Source: an uncultured Eubacterium sp. (GTDB taxonomy: Bacteria; Bacillota; Clostridia; Lachnospirales; Lachnospiraceae). Taken from it: a DNA stretch of 21,040 nt. The position numbers and the translations under genes are program-made. Positions within the stretch are counted from its first letter, which is position 1; the number at the start of each line of letters is the position of its first letter. The notes under the pieces are model-generated. The model saw only the letters and a list, made by a program, of their open reading frames with translations, had not been told where the DNA came from and did no database searches. Location: contig URAI01000037.1 of the NCBI GenBank assembly GCA_900545725.1, positions 1 through 21,040 on the forward strand, in the 5' to 3' direction. This document shows positions 1 through 6,938 of this stretch, in pieces.

Positions 1-16
1 TGACATTTGGCTCGCG

Positions 17-47
17 ATTCCTCCGGCATTAGAAATGCCTGCGGAAT
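17..47 (+). promoter_or_regulatory. Hairpin upstream of the first small gene
   Basis: Two 14-nt arms (17-30 and 34-47) are complementary apart from two mismatches, with a 3-nt loop. The structure ends immediately before or within the purine-rich ribosome binding site (GGAATGGAG, 43-51) of the small ORF at 58. No run of T follows, so it does not look like an intrinsic terminator. It could instead limit ribosome access or stabilise the transcript. That role is inference; only the pairing is seen. Confidence 0.4.
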
Positions 48-57
48 GGAGATTATT

Positions 58-162
58 ATGAAGTTAAAAAAGGTAATTAAAAGTACAATTGTATCAGTAG
101 CAGCTATGAGTGTATTTGCAGTACCGGTATTAGCAGCAAATCATTCAGATTGGGAGGTGTAG
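58..162 (+). CDS. Small secreted peptide (34 aa), possible signal peptide-only precursor or leader
   Basis: I do not recognise this family. The 34-residue product has a classic Sec signal peptide: a basic start (MKLKKVIK), a hydrophobic core of about 15 residues and a signal peptidase I site near VLA-A or LAA-N. Cleavage would release an octapeptide-like tail, ANHSDWEV or one residue shorter. A GGAG ribosome binding site lies at 48-51. The last codons (GAT TGG GAG GTG TAG) also provide the GGGAGGTG ribosome binding site of the lipoprotein gene, which begins 1 nt after the stop, so the two genes should be translationally coupled. The ORF might therefore be a coupling leader, a secreted signalling peptide, or a gene decayed to its signal peptide. 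It heads the cassette encoding a lipoprotein, two permeases and an ATPase. Confidence 0.55.
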   Translation: MKLKKVIKSTIVSVAAMSVFAVPVLAANHSDWEV

Positions 163-163
163 T

Positions 164-1315
164 ATGAGAAAATATATTATAGCAGGTGGGGTATTGATTG
201 CTACACTTGCTTTTTCTGGTTGTGGAGCTGTGCCTGATGGTACGATTGCATGGGAACAGCAGTCGGCTGACAGTGTTGTTATTGAAAATAATCATGCAAA
301 GGGTGAACTTGTAGAAAATACAGTTCATATAGATGCTGATATAGAGGGAATTGATAAAACAGATTGGAAAGAATATTCAGTTAATTTAAGGAAATTTGAA
401 GAAGATGAAACTATGCAGATTAGTCATATTCTATTAGGAGATGATTTTTATTTAAAAAAAGCATATGAAAATGCTGCATCAGCAGTAAAAGATGGAAGTT
501 TAGTATATAGGTATGAAGCAGGTGATGGAACTAAATCAGTTACTGTTGGCAGTGGTATGATTATGTTGAACTCGTCAAAGGCTATAGAACAGCAGTATTC
601 GTCATATTTCAACCCTAATGGAAAAATACTGGAGGATGATGCTCTGAAAGAAATATTTCCAAAGGAGTATATTGATGGTGTGGACAGACAGGAAAGCATT
701 AATCAATTTAAGAAGCTATGTGAAGATATGAACATTGGAATATCAGACAATATAAGAATATATGCGTTGGATAAGGATAGTGCCAATAATGTAAGGAAGG
801 AAAATGACTGGCTTGGTCGAGATAAAAAAGGTGAATATAAGCCGGATGTCACAGCAGAGGATGAGGTATATTGTATTATTGCACCCTTACAGATTGAAGG
901 GGTGGAACTTCCGGTAAATGATACTTCATCTAATACTGGAAGCTCATCAGAATCGATTGTCATGGCAATGATAGGAAGAAAGGGATTGTGTTATTTTAGA
1001 GCAACGGGTCTATATGAGACAAAGGATGAAAAAGAGGTAACACAGATTCATAATATTAATGAGGTAATAGATTATATTAAGACTAACTATCAGTATATTG
1101 AGGGACAGAATCAGAAAATAACGATTTCAAATATAGAATTAAAATATATTGCAAGATATTATATTACTGATAATATATATAAGATAATTCCTACATATGT
1201 CTGTACAAAGGATACAACAATAGTAAGCGAAAAAGATGGAGAAAGGACGGAAAGGGTCAATACAGAACATCTTTATATAGATGCCCAGAACTTAACTTCT
1301 TTTTCCGGCAGGTGA
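164..1315 (+). CDS. Lipoprotein of unknown function, ABC-cassette associated
   Basis: A 383-residue protein with a lipoprotein signal peptide: charged MRK start, hydrophobic stretch, and lipobox FSGC with the lipidated cysteine at residue 20. The mature part should be anchored on the outer face of the membrane. The rest is acidic and mixed alpha/beta in character, with a Ser/Asn-rich loop near residues 250-264 and no catalytic motif that I recognise. It starts 1 nt after the small peptide gene, whose end supplies its ribosome binding site, and it is followed after 3 nt by two permease genes and an ATPase. By context it may be the extracellular sensing, substrate-binding or partner subunit of that transporter. 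It does not resemble a standard periplasmic binding protein in length or motif. The lipoprotein call is firm; the role is unknown. Confidence 0.8.
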   Translation: MRKYIIAGGVLIATLAFSGCGAVPDGTIAWEQQSADSVVIENNHAKGELVENTVHIDADIEGIDKTDWKEYSVNLRKFEEDETMQISHILLGDDFYLKKAYENAASAVKDGSLVYRYEAGDGTKSVTVGSGMIMLNSSKAIEQQYSSYFNPNGKILEDDALKEIFPKEYIDGVDRQESINQFKKLCEDMNIGISDNIRIYALDKDSANNVRKENDWLGRDKKGEYKPDVTAEDEVYCIIAPLQIEGVELPVNDTSSNTGSSSESIVMAMIGRKGLCYFRATGLYETKDEKEVTQIHNINEVIDYIKTNYQYIEGQNQKITISNIELKYIARYYITDNIYKIIPTYVCTKDTTIVSEKDGERTERVNTEHLYIDAQNLTSFSGR

Positions 1316-1318
1316 TTT

Positions 1319-2077
1319 ATGATAAATATTAATAATATGTTTTGCACAGAAATAAAAAAGGAATTGTGTAACTGGAAGCTTTATTTTAGTATAGCTGTCT
1401 ATATACTGCTCTGCTTTTATGTGAGAAGTGATTATGGAAAAGGCGGGGCACTTCGTGCAATTGATAACATGCTGGCTCTTAGTAATACCATAACACTTAT
1501 ATCTATATTGGCAGCTTTCCCAACTGCATGTACATTTTCAGAAGACTGGGAAAATGGATATTATAAGTTTATTGTAAGTAGAAGCTCACAGGTTCAGTAT
1601 ATAATAACTAAGATATTAGTGTGTGCAATAAGCACCTTTTGTGTTTCGTTTGTCTCTTTCAGCATATTTGGTCTTACTGAATATGCACTCACTGGTCCTG
1701 GAACTGATGTTGTAAATGAGGGTTTGATGTTTTATGATTTGGTAAATAGCAGATATAATATACTTTATATATTTATAAGGGCAGGTTTATTGTCACTGGT
1801 TTTAGCAGTGTTTAGTGAATATGGTCTTATGGGTTCGGCAATTATGCCTAACAAGTTTGTTGCCATAGCATTTCCTCTTATAAGCTCGATAATATTAAGA
1901 GAAATCAGTTTCAGGATTAATTATGGTGGTATTTCAATCCATAAGATAGAGTCGGCATCAATGAAAACACCGGGACAGTACATAATAGCTTTTGTTACTT
2001 TAGTGGTACTGGCACTGATAGCAAATGTTATTTTTTCATATTTTGTAAAAAGGAGAATACGCTGTGAAATCAATTAG
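1319..2077 (+). CDS. ABC-2-like transporter permease subunit 1
   Basis: A 252-residue integral membrane protein with about six hydrophobic segments (roughly residues 18-35, 52-72, 95-118, 143-165, 170-187 and 220-243). The stretch SEDWENGYYKF after the second segment is typical of Firmicutes ABC-2-type permeases that work with a separate ATPase. It begins 3 nt after the lipoprotein stop, and its ribosome binding site AGGTGA overlaps that stop codon. Its end overlaps the next permease gene by 14 nt, so the two are probably made together and may form a heterodimer. Substrate is unknown; related systems include antimicrobial-peptide immunity and export pumps, but nothing in the sequence fixes this. 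Confidence 0.75.
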   Translation: MININNMFCTEIKKELCNWKLYFSIAVYILLCFYVRSDYGKGGALRAIDNMLALSNTITLISILAAFPTACTFSEDWENGYYKFIVSRSSQVQYIITKILVCAISTFCVSFVSFSIFGLTEYALTGPGTDVVNEGLMFYDLVNSRYNILYIFIRAGLLSLVLAVFSEYGLMGSAIMPNKFVAIAFPLISSIILREISFRINYGGISIHKIESASMKTPGQYIIAFVTLVVLALIANVIFSYFVKRRIRCEIN

Positions 2078-2921
2078 AATATGTGTTCAGAATTTAAGAA
2101 AATGGCTGGGGAACAGCAGAATATATATAGCTTTTGTGATTGTATTCCTTTTTACCTTGATATATACAAAGGGACTGTGGTTAGTAGCAGATAATGTTGG
2201 AGAGAAGCTGAGTATATACATATTTCCGTTTCTTACAACTTACAGATATATGAAGATAATATATCTGTTTCCGTTACTTTTGCTATTCTGCGATGCACCA
2301 TTTGTGGATGCCAACCAGCAGTTTGTTATGATAAGGTCGTCAAGATTAAGCTGGGGTATAGGGCAGATGCTTTATATAATATGCGGTTCATTTTTCTATG
2401 CTTTATTTATGCTGTTATCGTCAATTGTTGTAAATATCGGACATATACAGATGGGAGCTTCGTGGGGCAAAAGTCTTATACTTGCAGGCACCACTAATAT
2501 ATGTTCAACACTTGGAATACAATATGATACAGTACAGATATCTTCTATTATAGTGAAGTACTATACGCCGGCACAGGCAATGCTCTGGTCATTTTTGTTT
2601 TTGTGGATGATATGTATTATCTTAGGGCTTATAATTTATGACTTTAATATATTATTTCAATCCAATATTGTAGGTTTATTTGTTGCAGGATTTCTTATTC
2701 TTTTTACTGCAGTAGTGGATGGCATACAGCAGTGGATATGGTATTCACCTGTAAGCTGGTCATCACTTAACAATATAGATGTGGCAAAGACAACAAGTTT
2801 ACCGGGAATATATTTTGTGCTTTTTGTATACATTGGTGCGATATTAGCATTGCTTATAGCGGGAGCAGTACTTAGCAGAAGCAGAAGATTTACATTTGAG
2901 ATTAAGAATAATATCCAGTAA
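2064..2921 (+). CDS. ABC-2-like transporter permease subunit 2
   Basis: A 285-residue membrane protein with about six hydrophobic segments (around residues 20-42, 62-80, 105-130, 170-195, 203-222 and 250-275). It starts at a GTG codon inside the end of the preceding permease gene; AGGAG at 2051-2055 is a well-placed ribosome binding site, which supports this start. The tract DANQQFVMIRSSR between the second and third segments resembles the matching DWENGYYKFIVSR tract of subunit 1, so the two are probably diverged copies that pair around a shared ATPase. The ATPase gene follows after 20 nt. No substrate can be assigned from sequence. Confidence 0.72.
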   Translation: MKSIRICVQNLRKWLGNSRIYIAFVIVFLFTLIYTKGLWLVADNVGEKLSIYIFPFLTTYRYMKIIYLFPLLLLFCDAPFVDANQQFVMIRSSRLSWGIGQMLYIICGSFFYALFMLLSSIVVNIGHIQMGASWGKSLILAGTTNICSTLGIQYDTVQISSIIVKYYTPAQAMLWSFLFLWMICIILGLIIYDFNILFQSNIVGLFVAGFLILFTAVVDGIQQWIWYSPVSWSSLNNIDVAKTTSLPGIYFVLFVYIGAILALLIAGAVLSRSRRFTFEIKNNIQ

Positions 2922-2941
2922 GTTTGGTAGAGGGAGTAAAA

Positions 2942-3577
2942 ATGGAAGATATAATTGTAGTGGAAAATGTTTCAAAACGATTTGGTGACAATCTTGTATT
3001 AGATGATGTAAGTGTAAGTTTTGAAAAAGGTAAAATACATGGAATTATAGGCAGGAATGGTTCCGGGAAAACCATGCTGATGAAATGTATATGTGGGTTT
3101 GTACCGGTAACATCAGGTACTATTACAGTAGAAGGAAAAAGAGTGGGAAAGGATATCGATATCCCGCATAATATGGGTATAATTATTGAAACACCGGGAT
3201 TTTTAAATAGTTACAGCGGATATAATAACTTAAAATTTCTTGCGGGAATTAATAAAAAGATTAGCAAAGATAGAATTGTTGAAATTATGGAGCTGGTAAA
3301 GTTAGACCCGGCTAATAAAAAACATGTCGGAAAATATTCTTTAGGAATGAGACAGCGTCTGGGTCTTGCACAGGCACTTATGGAAAGTCCTGATATACTT
3401 ATATTAGACGAGCCGATGAATGGTCTTGACCAGTCAGGTGTCAATGAAATGAGAGATATTCTAAGTTCCTTAGCTAAGGAAGGGACTACAATTATTATGG
3501 CTAATCATAATTCCGAGGATATTGAGCTGCTGTGCGATACTGTATGTGAGATGGAACTTGGGAAGATTAAGAACTGA
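2942..3577 (+). CDS. ABC transporter ATP-binding protein
   Basis: A 211-residue cytosolic ATPase with all core motifs: Walker A GRNGSGKT (residues 37-44), signature SLGMRQR (about 133-139), Walker B ILILDEP followed by the D-loop, and an H-loop histidine in MANHNSED. The signature variant SLGMRQ is usual in the ABC-2/lantibiotic-immunity-type exporters (CcmA-like), which agrees with the two permeases just upstream. I chose ATG 2942 over an upstream in-frame TTG (2924) because AGAGGGAG at 2929-2936 is ideally spaced for it. It lacks the long C-terminal extension seen in some exporters, so it is a minimal ATPase. It is the last gene of the operon. Confidence 0.88.
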   Translation: MEDIIVVENVSKRFGDNLVLDDVSVSFEKGKIHGIIGRNGSGKTMLMKCICGFVPVTSGTITVEGKRVGKDIDIPHNMGIIIETPGFLNSYSGYNNLKFLAGINKKISKDRIVEIMELVKLDPANKKHVGKYSLGMRQRLGLAQALMESPDILILDEPMNGLDQSGVNEMRDILSSLAKEGTTIIMANHNSEDIELLCDTVCEMELGKIKN

Positions 3578-3578
3578 T

Positions 3579-3684
3579 AATAACGCAGGATAAATTTTCA
3601 TTCTGCAAAGTGGAGAAATGAGTCGTAGCGGGTTACGGCGATTGACGACAACGCAGCAGATGGAAATTTATCCTGCGTTATTTG
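3579..3684. repeat. Long imperfect palindrome (about 105 nt)
   Basis: The outer arms AATAACGCAGGATAAATTT (3579-3597) and its exact complement (about 3665-3683) form 19 uninterrupted base pairs. Pairing continues with a bulge through TCTGC near 3602-3606 and GCAGA near 3655-3659. The centre contains a further short stem (GTCGT with ACGAC). It begins 2 nt after the ATPase stop. The size, near-perfect arms and structured GC-richer core look like a mobile palindromic repeat or small non-coding element rather than a simple terminator, since no T tract follows. Only the pairing is seen; a repeat family is inferred. Confidence 0.6.
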
Positions 3685-3696
3685 GCAAAATGCCAA
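3682..3696. other. Short hairpin abutting the palindrome
   Basis: TTGGCA, AAA, TGCCAA forms a perfect 6-bp stem directly at the right edge of the long palindrome. It may be part of the same element or a minor RNA fold. No T tract follows. Confidence 0.35.
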
Positions 3697-3729
3697 TTAT
3701 ACAGTACATTATTAATATAAGTGAAATAT

Positions 3730-3763
3730 AAGAACCCCCTGCAAATTGCAGGGGGTTCTTTGA
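3730..3763. terminator. Intrinsic terminator, probably bidirectional
   Basis: The arms AAGAACCCCCTGCA (3730-3743) and TGCAGGGGGTTCTT (3747-3760) form a perfect 14-bp GC-rich stem with a 3-nt loop. On the + strand the stem ends in TTCTTT; on the minus strand it ends in TTCTTATATTT. It lies between the + strand ABC operon and the 3' end of the convergent minus-strand gene at 3795, so it can serve both. Confidence 0.85.
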
Positions 3764-3794
3764 AAAGAAAATGAGAAAGGAAAAATGTAAAAAA

Positions 3795-3971
3795 TTAAAC
3801 TAAATAGTCTATGTTCTGACCAAGATAAGGTGTAACAGAAGATTCCATCATCTTTGTCATTCCGTTACCTAAGTCTTCCATAGTATCTAAGCTGTTCTTT
3901 AACACTGCCACACTCACATCGCTTAAGATGTTCTGAGTACTCATATCCATTGATAATTGTGCTATATCCAT
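3795..3971 (-). CDS. yjfB: YjfB-family small protein (putative motility protein)
   Basis: A 58-residue protein beginning MDIAQLSM and ending near PYLGQNIDYLV. The MDIA-LSM start, central VAVLKNSLDTMED helix and the LGxNID end match the YjfB family (Pfam 'Putative motility protein'), small proteins often found among motility or sigma-D-linked genes in Firmicutes. Its biochemical role is unknown. An ATG 11 codons upstream (4004) is possible but rejected: the start at 3971 has a perfect AGGAGGTG ribosome binding site (3977-3984) and matches the family length. It is a monocistronic, convergent gene with its own promoter at 4057-4085 and the shared terminator downstream. No flagellar gene is in view, so a link to motility rests on the family only. 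Confidence 0.82.
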   Translation of the reverse strand: MDIAQLSMDMSTQNILSDVSVAVLKNSLDTMEDLGNGMTKMMESSVTPYLGQNIDYLV

Positions 3972-3984
3972 ATTAACACCTCCT

Positions 3985-4351
3985 GTGAATGTCAATGTTA
4001 TCACACGACAATAAAATATTCAATATTAATATCATCGTTCGCTTAAATCTATATTTATTATAGTGCGATATTTACAAAAAATCAAGTATAATAATCGTTA
4101 AAATTATAAAAAAATTATAAATAAATGTTTGTATAAGCAAAAACTTAAGATGAACCTGTGAACAATAACTTAAATATTGCCGCTGTTCCTTTTCAAGTCT
4201 GACACTGGCTGTCATGTTATACACCAATAATTATTGATATAGTACAATAATTTAGAAGGATTGGGATAATCATATATGGGAATAATATAGTTATCCATGC
4301 ATAGAAGATGCATGAAAATAAGCTGTAATCGTTGCTTGACACACATATGGT
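3985..4351. other. Intergenic region between the yjfB-like gene and the YitT-family gene
   Basis: AT-rich spacer. Apart from the minus-strand promoter, it holds a 7-bp hairpin (CATGCAT 4296-4302 with ATGCATG 4308-4314) and a 5-bp one (TGACA/TGTCA near 4200-4214). A weak + strand promoter candidate, TTGGGA (4261-4266) and TAATAT (4283-4288) with a 16-nt gap, could serve the YitT gene. I see no coding ORF, tRNA or recognisable riboswitch. Confidence 0.5.
4057..4085 (-). promoter_or_regulatory. Sigma-A-type promoter for the yjfB-like gene
   Basis: Read on the minus strand, -35 TTGATT (4085-4080) and a perfect -10 TATAAT (4062-4057) are separated by exactly 17 nt. Transcription would begin near 4050, about 80 nt upstream of the start codon. 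There is no good sigma-D (TAAA, then CCGATAT) match in the same stretch. Confidence 0.75.
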
Positions 4352-5284
4352 GTGAACAGTAACAATTTAACAAAGACTATAAAGAAAGCACAGGTATTGT
4401 ATATAGGAATGGGGAAGAATTGTGATATTAAGGTAAGGTTAAAGGGGTATATCCAGTTAATCGCAGGTGCGGCTTTGATGTCTGTGGCATATAAATGTGT
4501 ATATGAACAGGCCGGAATGGTTACAGGTGGATTTTCAGGAATATGTGTTATTGTTAAAGGACTTACAAAAGGAATTATAAGGGATGGACTTCCTTTATGG
4601 ATTACTAATGCCGTTCTTAATGTACCATTGTTTATAGCTGCTTATATTATAATGGGTAAAGATTTTGTAAAAAGAACGATAGCAGGAGCTGCCCTGTTAA
4701 GCTTTTTTCTGGCAATACTGCCGGATATTAATATAGAAGAAACAGATTATCTTATAACGGCTCTGTTAGGAGGCGGCTTATGTGGAAGCGGCGTAGGACT
4801 TGTACTGTTATCGGGAGCATCTACAGGCGGTACAGATATGCTTGCAGTACTGCTTCATAAATATTTAAAAAATTATTCAGTAATACAGATTATGCAGTAT
4901 TTAGATGCATTAATAGTAGCCGCAGGTGCAGCAGTATTTGGCATATACGTTAGTCTGTATGCTATTATTGCAATATATATAACGACAGTTATTTCTGATA
5001 ATATTCTTGAAGGAATTAAACATGGTGTAGCGGCATTTGTTATTACTGATAATTATGAAATAATAGCAGATATAATAAAAAGAGATATGAACAGAGGTGT
5101 TACATTGATAAAAGGGCAGGGAATGTATTCATATAAGCCTAAAAATATGCTGTTATGTGTCGTTTCAAGAAAAGAAATTTCGCAACTTAAGCAAATTTGT
5201 GTCGAAAAAGATAGAGAAAGTTTCATATTAATTAGTGATGTTCGTGAAGTAATGGGGGAGGGATTTGTACAAAATATACAGTAA
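4352..5284 (+). CDS. YitT-family membrane protein (DUF161 plus DUF2179)
   Basis: A 310-residue protein. Hydrophobic segments from about residues 30 to 225 form the YitT membrane domain, with family motifs such as TGGFSGICVI and LLSGASTGGTDMLA. The C-terminal cytosolic DUF2179 domain (about 235-300) shows GVTLIKGQGMYS, LLCVVSRKEI and ISDVREVMGEGF. Proteins of this family are common multi-copy Firmicutes membrane proteins of unestablished function, often guessed to be transporters. The start is uncertain: GTG 4352 has no good ribosome binding site, and ATG 4409 (291 residues, closer to the family's usual length) also lacks one. The gene stands alone between spacers of about 380 and 137 nt. Confidence 0.85.
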   Translation: MNSNNLTKTIKKAQVLYIGMGKNCDIKVRLKGYIQLIAGAALMSVAYKCVYEQAGMVTGGFSGICVIVKGLTKGIIRDGLPLWITNAVLNVPLFIAAYIIMGKDFVKRTIAGAALLSFFLAILPDINIEETDYLITALLGGGLCGSGVGLVLLSGASTGGTDMLAVLLHKYLKNYSVIQIMQYLDALIVAAGAAVFGIYVSLYAIIAIYITTVISDNILEGIKHGVAAFVITDNYEIIADIIKRDMNRGVTLIKGQGMYSYKPKNMLLCVVSRKEISQLKQICVEKDRESFILISDVREVMGEGFVQNIQ

Positions 5285-5406
5285 ATCCATGTATATGGTA
5301 AATTTAACGAAAATATTCTGAATAATTTGGTTATTTAACACATGGTAATTAAGAATGATTTATTGTATAGTAGGTACAGTTAAGCGAATGTCGCTACTTT
5401 ATATTT

Positions 5407-5412
5407 AGGAGG
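5407..5412 (+). promoter_or_regulatory. Strong ribosome binding site of the sugar ABC ATPase gene
   Basis: A perfect AGGAGG sits 9 nt before the ATG at 5422. A 5-bp hairpin (AGCGA, ATG, TCGCT, 5383-5395) lies just upstream in the leader. The strong site agrees with the high-expression codon use of the gene. I find only weak promoter matches upstream (for example TATAGT at 5366). Confidence 0.7.
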
Positions 5413-5421
5413 ATTTATATA

Positions 5422-6531
5422 ATGGCAAGTTTATCACTTAAAAATGTTTGCAAAGTATATCCTAACGGTTTCGTTGCTGTAAAGGATTTTAATCTTGAAA
5501 TTGCTGATAAGGAATTTATCATTTTCGTAGGACCTTCAGGTTGTGGTAAGTCTACAACTCTTCGTATGATCGCTGGTCTTGAGGAAATCAGTTCAGGTGA
5601 ATTATGGATTGGAGATAAGTTAGTTAATGATGTAGAGCCTAAGGACAGAGATATCGCCATGGTATTCCAGAACTATGCTCTTTATCCACATATGACAGTT
5701 TATGATAATATGGCATTTGGTCTTAAGTTAAGAAAGGTAGCTAAGGATGATATAGATAAGGCTGTTCATGAAGCTGCTAAGATTCTTGATATTGAACACT
5801 TACTTGATCGTAAGCCAAAGGCTCTTTCAGGTGGTCAGAGACAGCGAGTTGCCATGGGTCGTGCTATCGTTCGTAGTCCTAAGGTATTCCTTATGGATGA
5901 ACCTCTTTCAAACCTTGATGCTAAGTTAAGAGTACAGATGCGAGTTGAGATTTCTAAGCTTCATCAGAGATTAGCTACAACAATTATCTACGTTACACAT
6001 GACCAGACAGAAGCTATGACACTTGGTACAAGAATTGTAGTTCTTAAGGATGGTATCATTCAGCAGGTAGATACTCCAAGTAATCTTTATAACACACCTA
6101 ACAATATTTTCGTTGCAGGATTCATCGGCTCACCTCAGATGAACCTTGTAGATGCTAAGGTTGCTTCTAATGGTAAGCAGGTAACTCTTGAATTAAGCGA
6201 TACAGTTAAGGTTACACTTCCAGAAGAAAAGAGCAAGAAGCTTCATGATTATGTTGGTAAGACAGTTGTAGTTGGTATCCGTCCAGAAGATGTCAAGGCT
6301 GATGAAGATTTCATCGTTGCTCATCCAGAATCAACATTTGAAGCTACAGTTAAGGTATTTGAATTACTTGGTGCAGAAGTTAACCTTCATTATGATATAG
6401 CTGATCAGACATGTACAGCTAAGGTTAACCCACGTACAACAGTTCGTCCTGGTGATTCAGTTAAGTTTGCTATGGATCTTACAAGACTTCATGTATTTGA
6501 TAAGGAAACAGAACAGGTAATTACTCACTAA
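5422..6531 (+). CDS. ugpC: Multi-sugar ABC transporter ATPase (MsmX/UgpC/MalK family)
   Basis: A 369-residue ATPase that energises binding-protein-dependent sugar importers at the inner membrane face. Motifs: Walker A GPSGCGKST (37-45), signature LSGGQRQRVAMGR (from about 135), Walker B VFLMDEPLSNLD (about 154-165), H-loop in YVTHDQTEAM, then the C-terminal regulatory/TOBE region (about 240-365) with GIRPEDV. Length fits the family. No permease or solute-binding gene is adjacent, which is typical of the shared 'orphan' ATPases (MsmX-like) that serve several sugar uptake systems; this is inference by analogy. Codon use (CTT, GCT, GTT, CGT) differs from the AGA/ATA-rich neighbours and suggests high expression. 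It is monocistronic, with a terminator at 6554-6606. The symbol msmX would be equally valid. Confidence 0.88.
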   Translation: MASLSLKNVCKVYPNGFVAVKDFNLEIADKEFIIFVGPSGCGKSTTLRMIAGLEEISSGELWIGDKLVNDVEPKDRDIAMVFQNYALYPHMTVYDNMAFGLKLRKVAKDDIDKAVHEAAKILDIEHLLDRKPKALSGGQRQRVAMGRAIVRSPKVFLMDEPLSNLDAKLRVQMRVEISKLHQRLATTIIYVTHDQTEAMTLGTRIVVLKDGIIQQVDTPSNLYNTPNNIFVAGFIGSPQMNLVDAKVASNGKQVTLELSDTVKVTLPEEKSKKLHDYVGKTVVVGIRPEDVKADEDFIVAHPESTFEATVKVFELLGAEVNLHYDIADQTCTAKVNPRTTVRPGDSVKFAMDLTRLHVFDKETEQVITH

Positions 6532-6553
6532 TTTTATGAATTAGTAATTAATA

Positions 6554-6606
6554 ATAAAAAAAAAGAGGAAAATGTATATAAATTATGCATTTCCTCTTTT
6601 TTTTTT
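6554..6606 (+). terminator. Intrinsic terminator after the sugar ABC ATPase gene
   Basis: AGAGGAAAATG (6564-6574) pairs with CATTTCCTCT (6588-6597) with one bulged A; the flanking A-run and T-run extend the stem, and a run of ten T follows (6597-6606). The A-run upstream makes it potentially bidirectional. A second small hairpin (ACTAATT/AATTAGT, 6527-6545) overlaps the stop codon. Confidence 0.85.
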
Positions 6607-6938
6607 GCTCATTTTGCATTACAATAGTAAGAGTATAAATTGATAGGTGTAATAATAAGAATAAATCATTAGGTTAAGCATGGTAATTATACTGATATAA
6701 TATTTATATGGAAAATATTTACAAGTCTTATTTTGAAATAATTATTTGAACTGATATTTAGATGTGATAATATGGATAATATACTGTTTATAAAACATTA
6801 GACAAATGAGTACATGATTGTGTAATATTTTAATTTACTGGTTTATGGTACAAATAGTTATAACTGCATATAAATTGCTCTGCATGATTATTGCAGAGAT
6901 AATATTGTAAATGATAATAATTGGAAAGGGAGTTTATA
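6607..6938. other. Intergenic region upstream of the PucR/CdaR-type regulator
   Basis: About 330 nt of AT-rich spacer without a credible ORF. It holds a possible promoter (TTGAAC 6746-6751, TAATAT 6768-6773, 16-nt gap) and a perfect 7-bp hairpin (CTCTGCA 6878-6884, TGCAGAG 6892-6898) about 40 nt before the start codon. The hairpin could act on the leader, but no regulator or riboswitch class is recognisable. Confidence 0.45.

Noticed and set aside
2924..2941. An upstream TTG start for the ABC ATPase
   Set aside because: The ribosome binding site at 2929-2936 lies inside this extension and is properly spaced only for ATG 2942.
3985..4100. A sigma-D (flagellar) promoter for the yjfB-like gene
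   Set aside because: No TAAA and CCGATAT pair with correct spacing was found, while a sigma-A promoter with perfect -10 and 17-nt gap is present.
4005..4350. A small RNA gene in the spacer before the YitT-family gene
   Set aside because: Only short 5-7-bp hairpins are seen, without a convincing promoter-terminator pair on the + strand.
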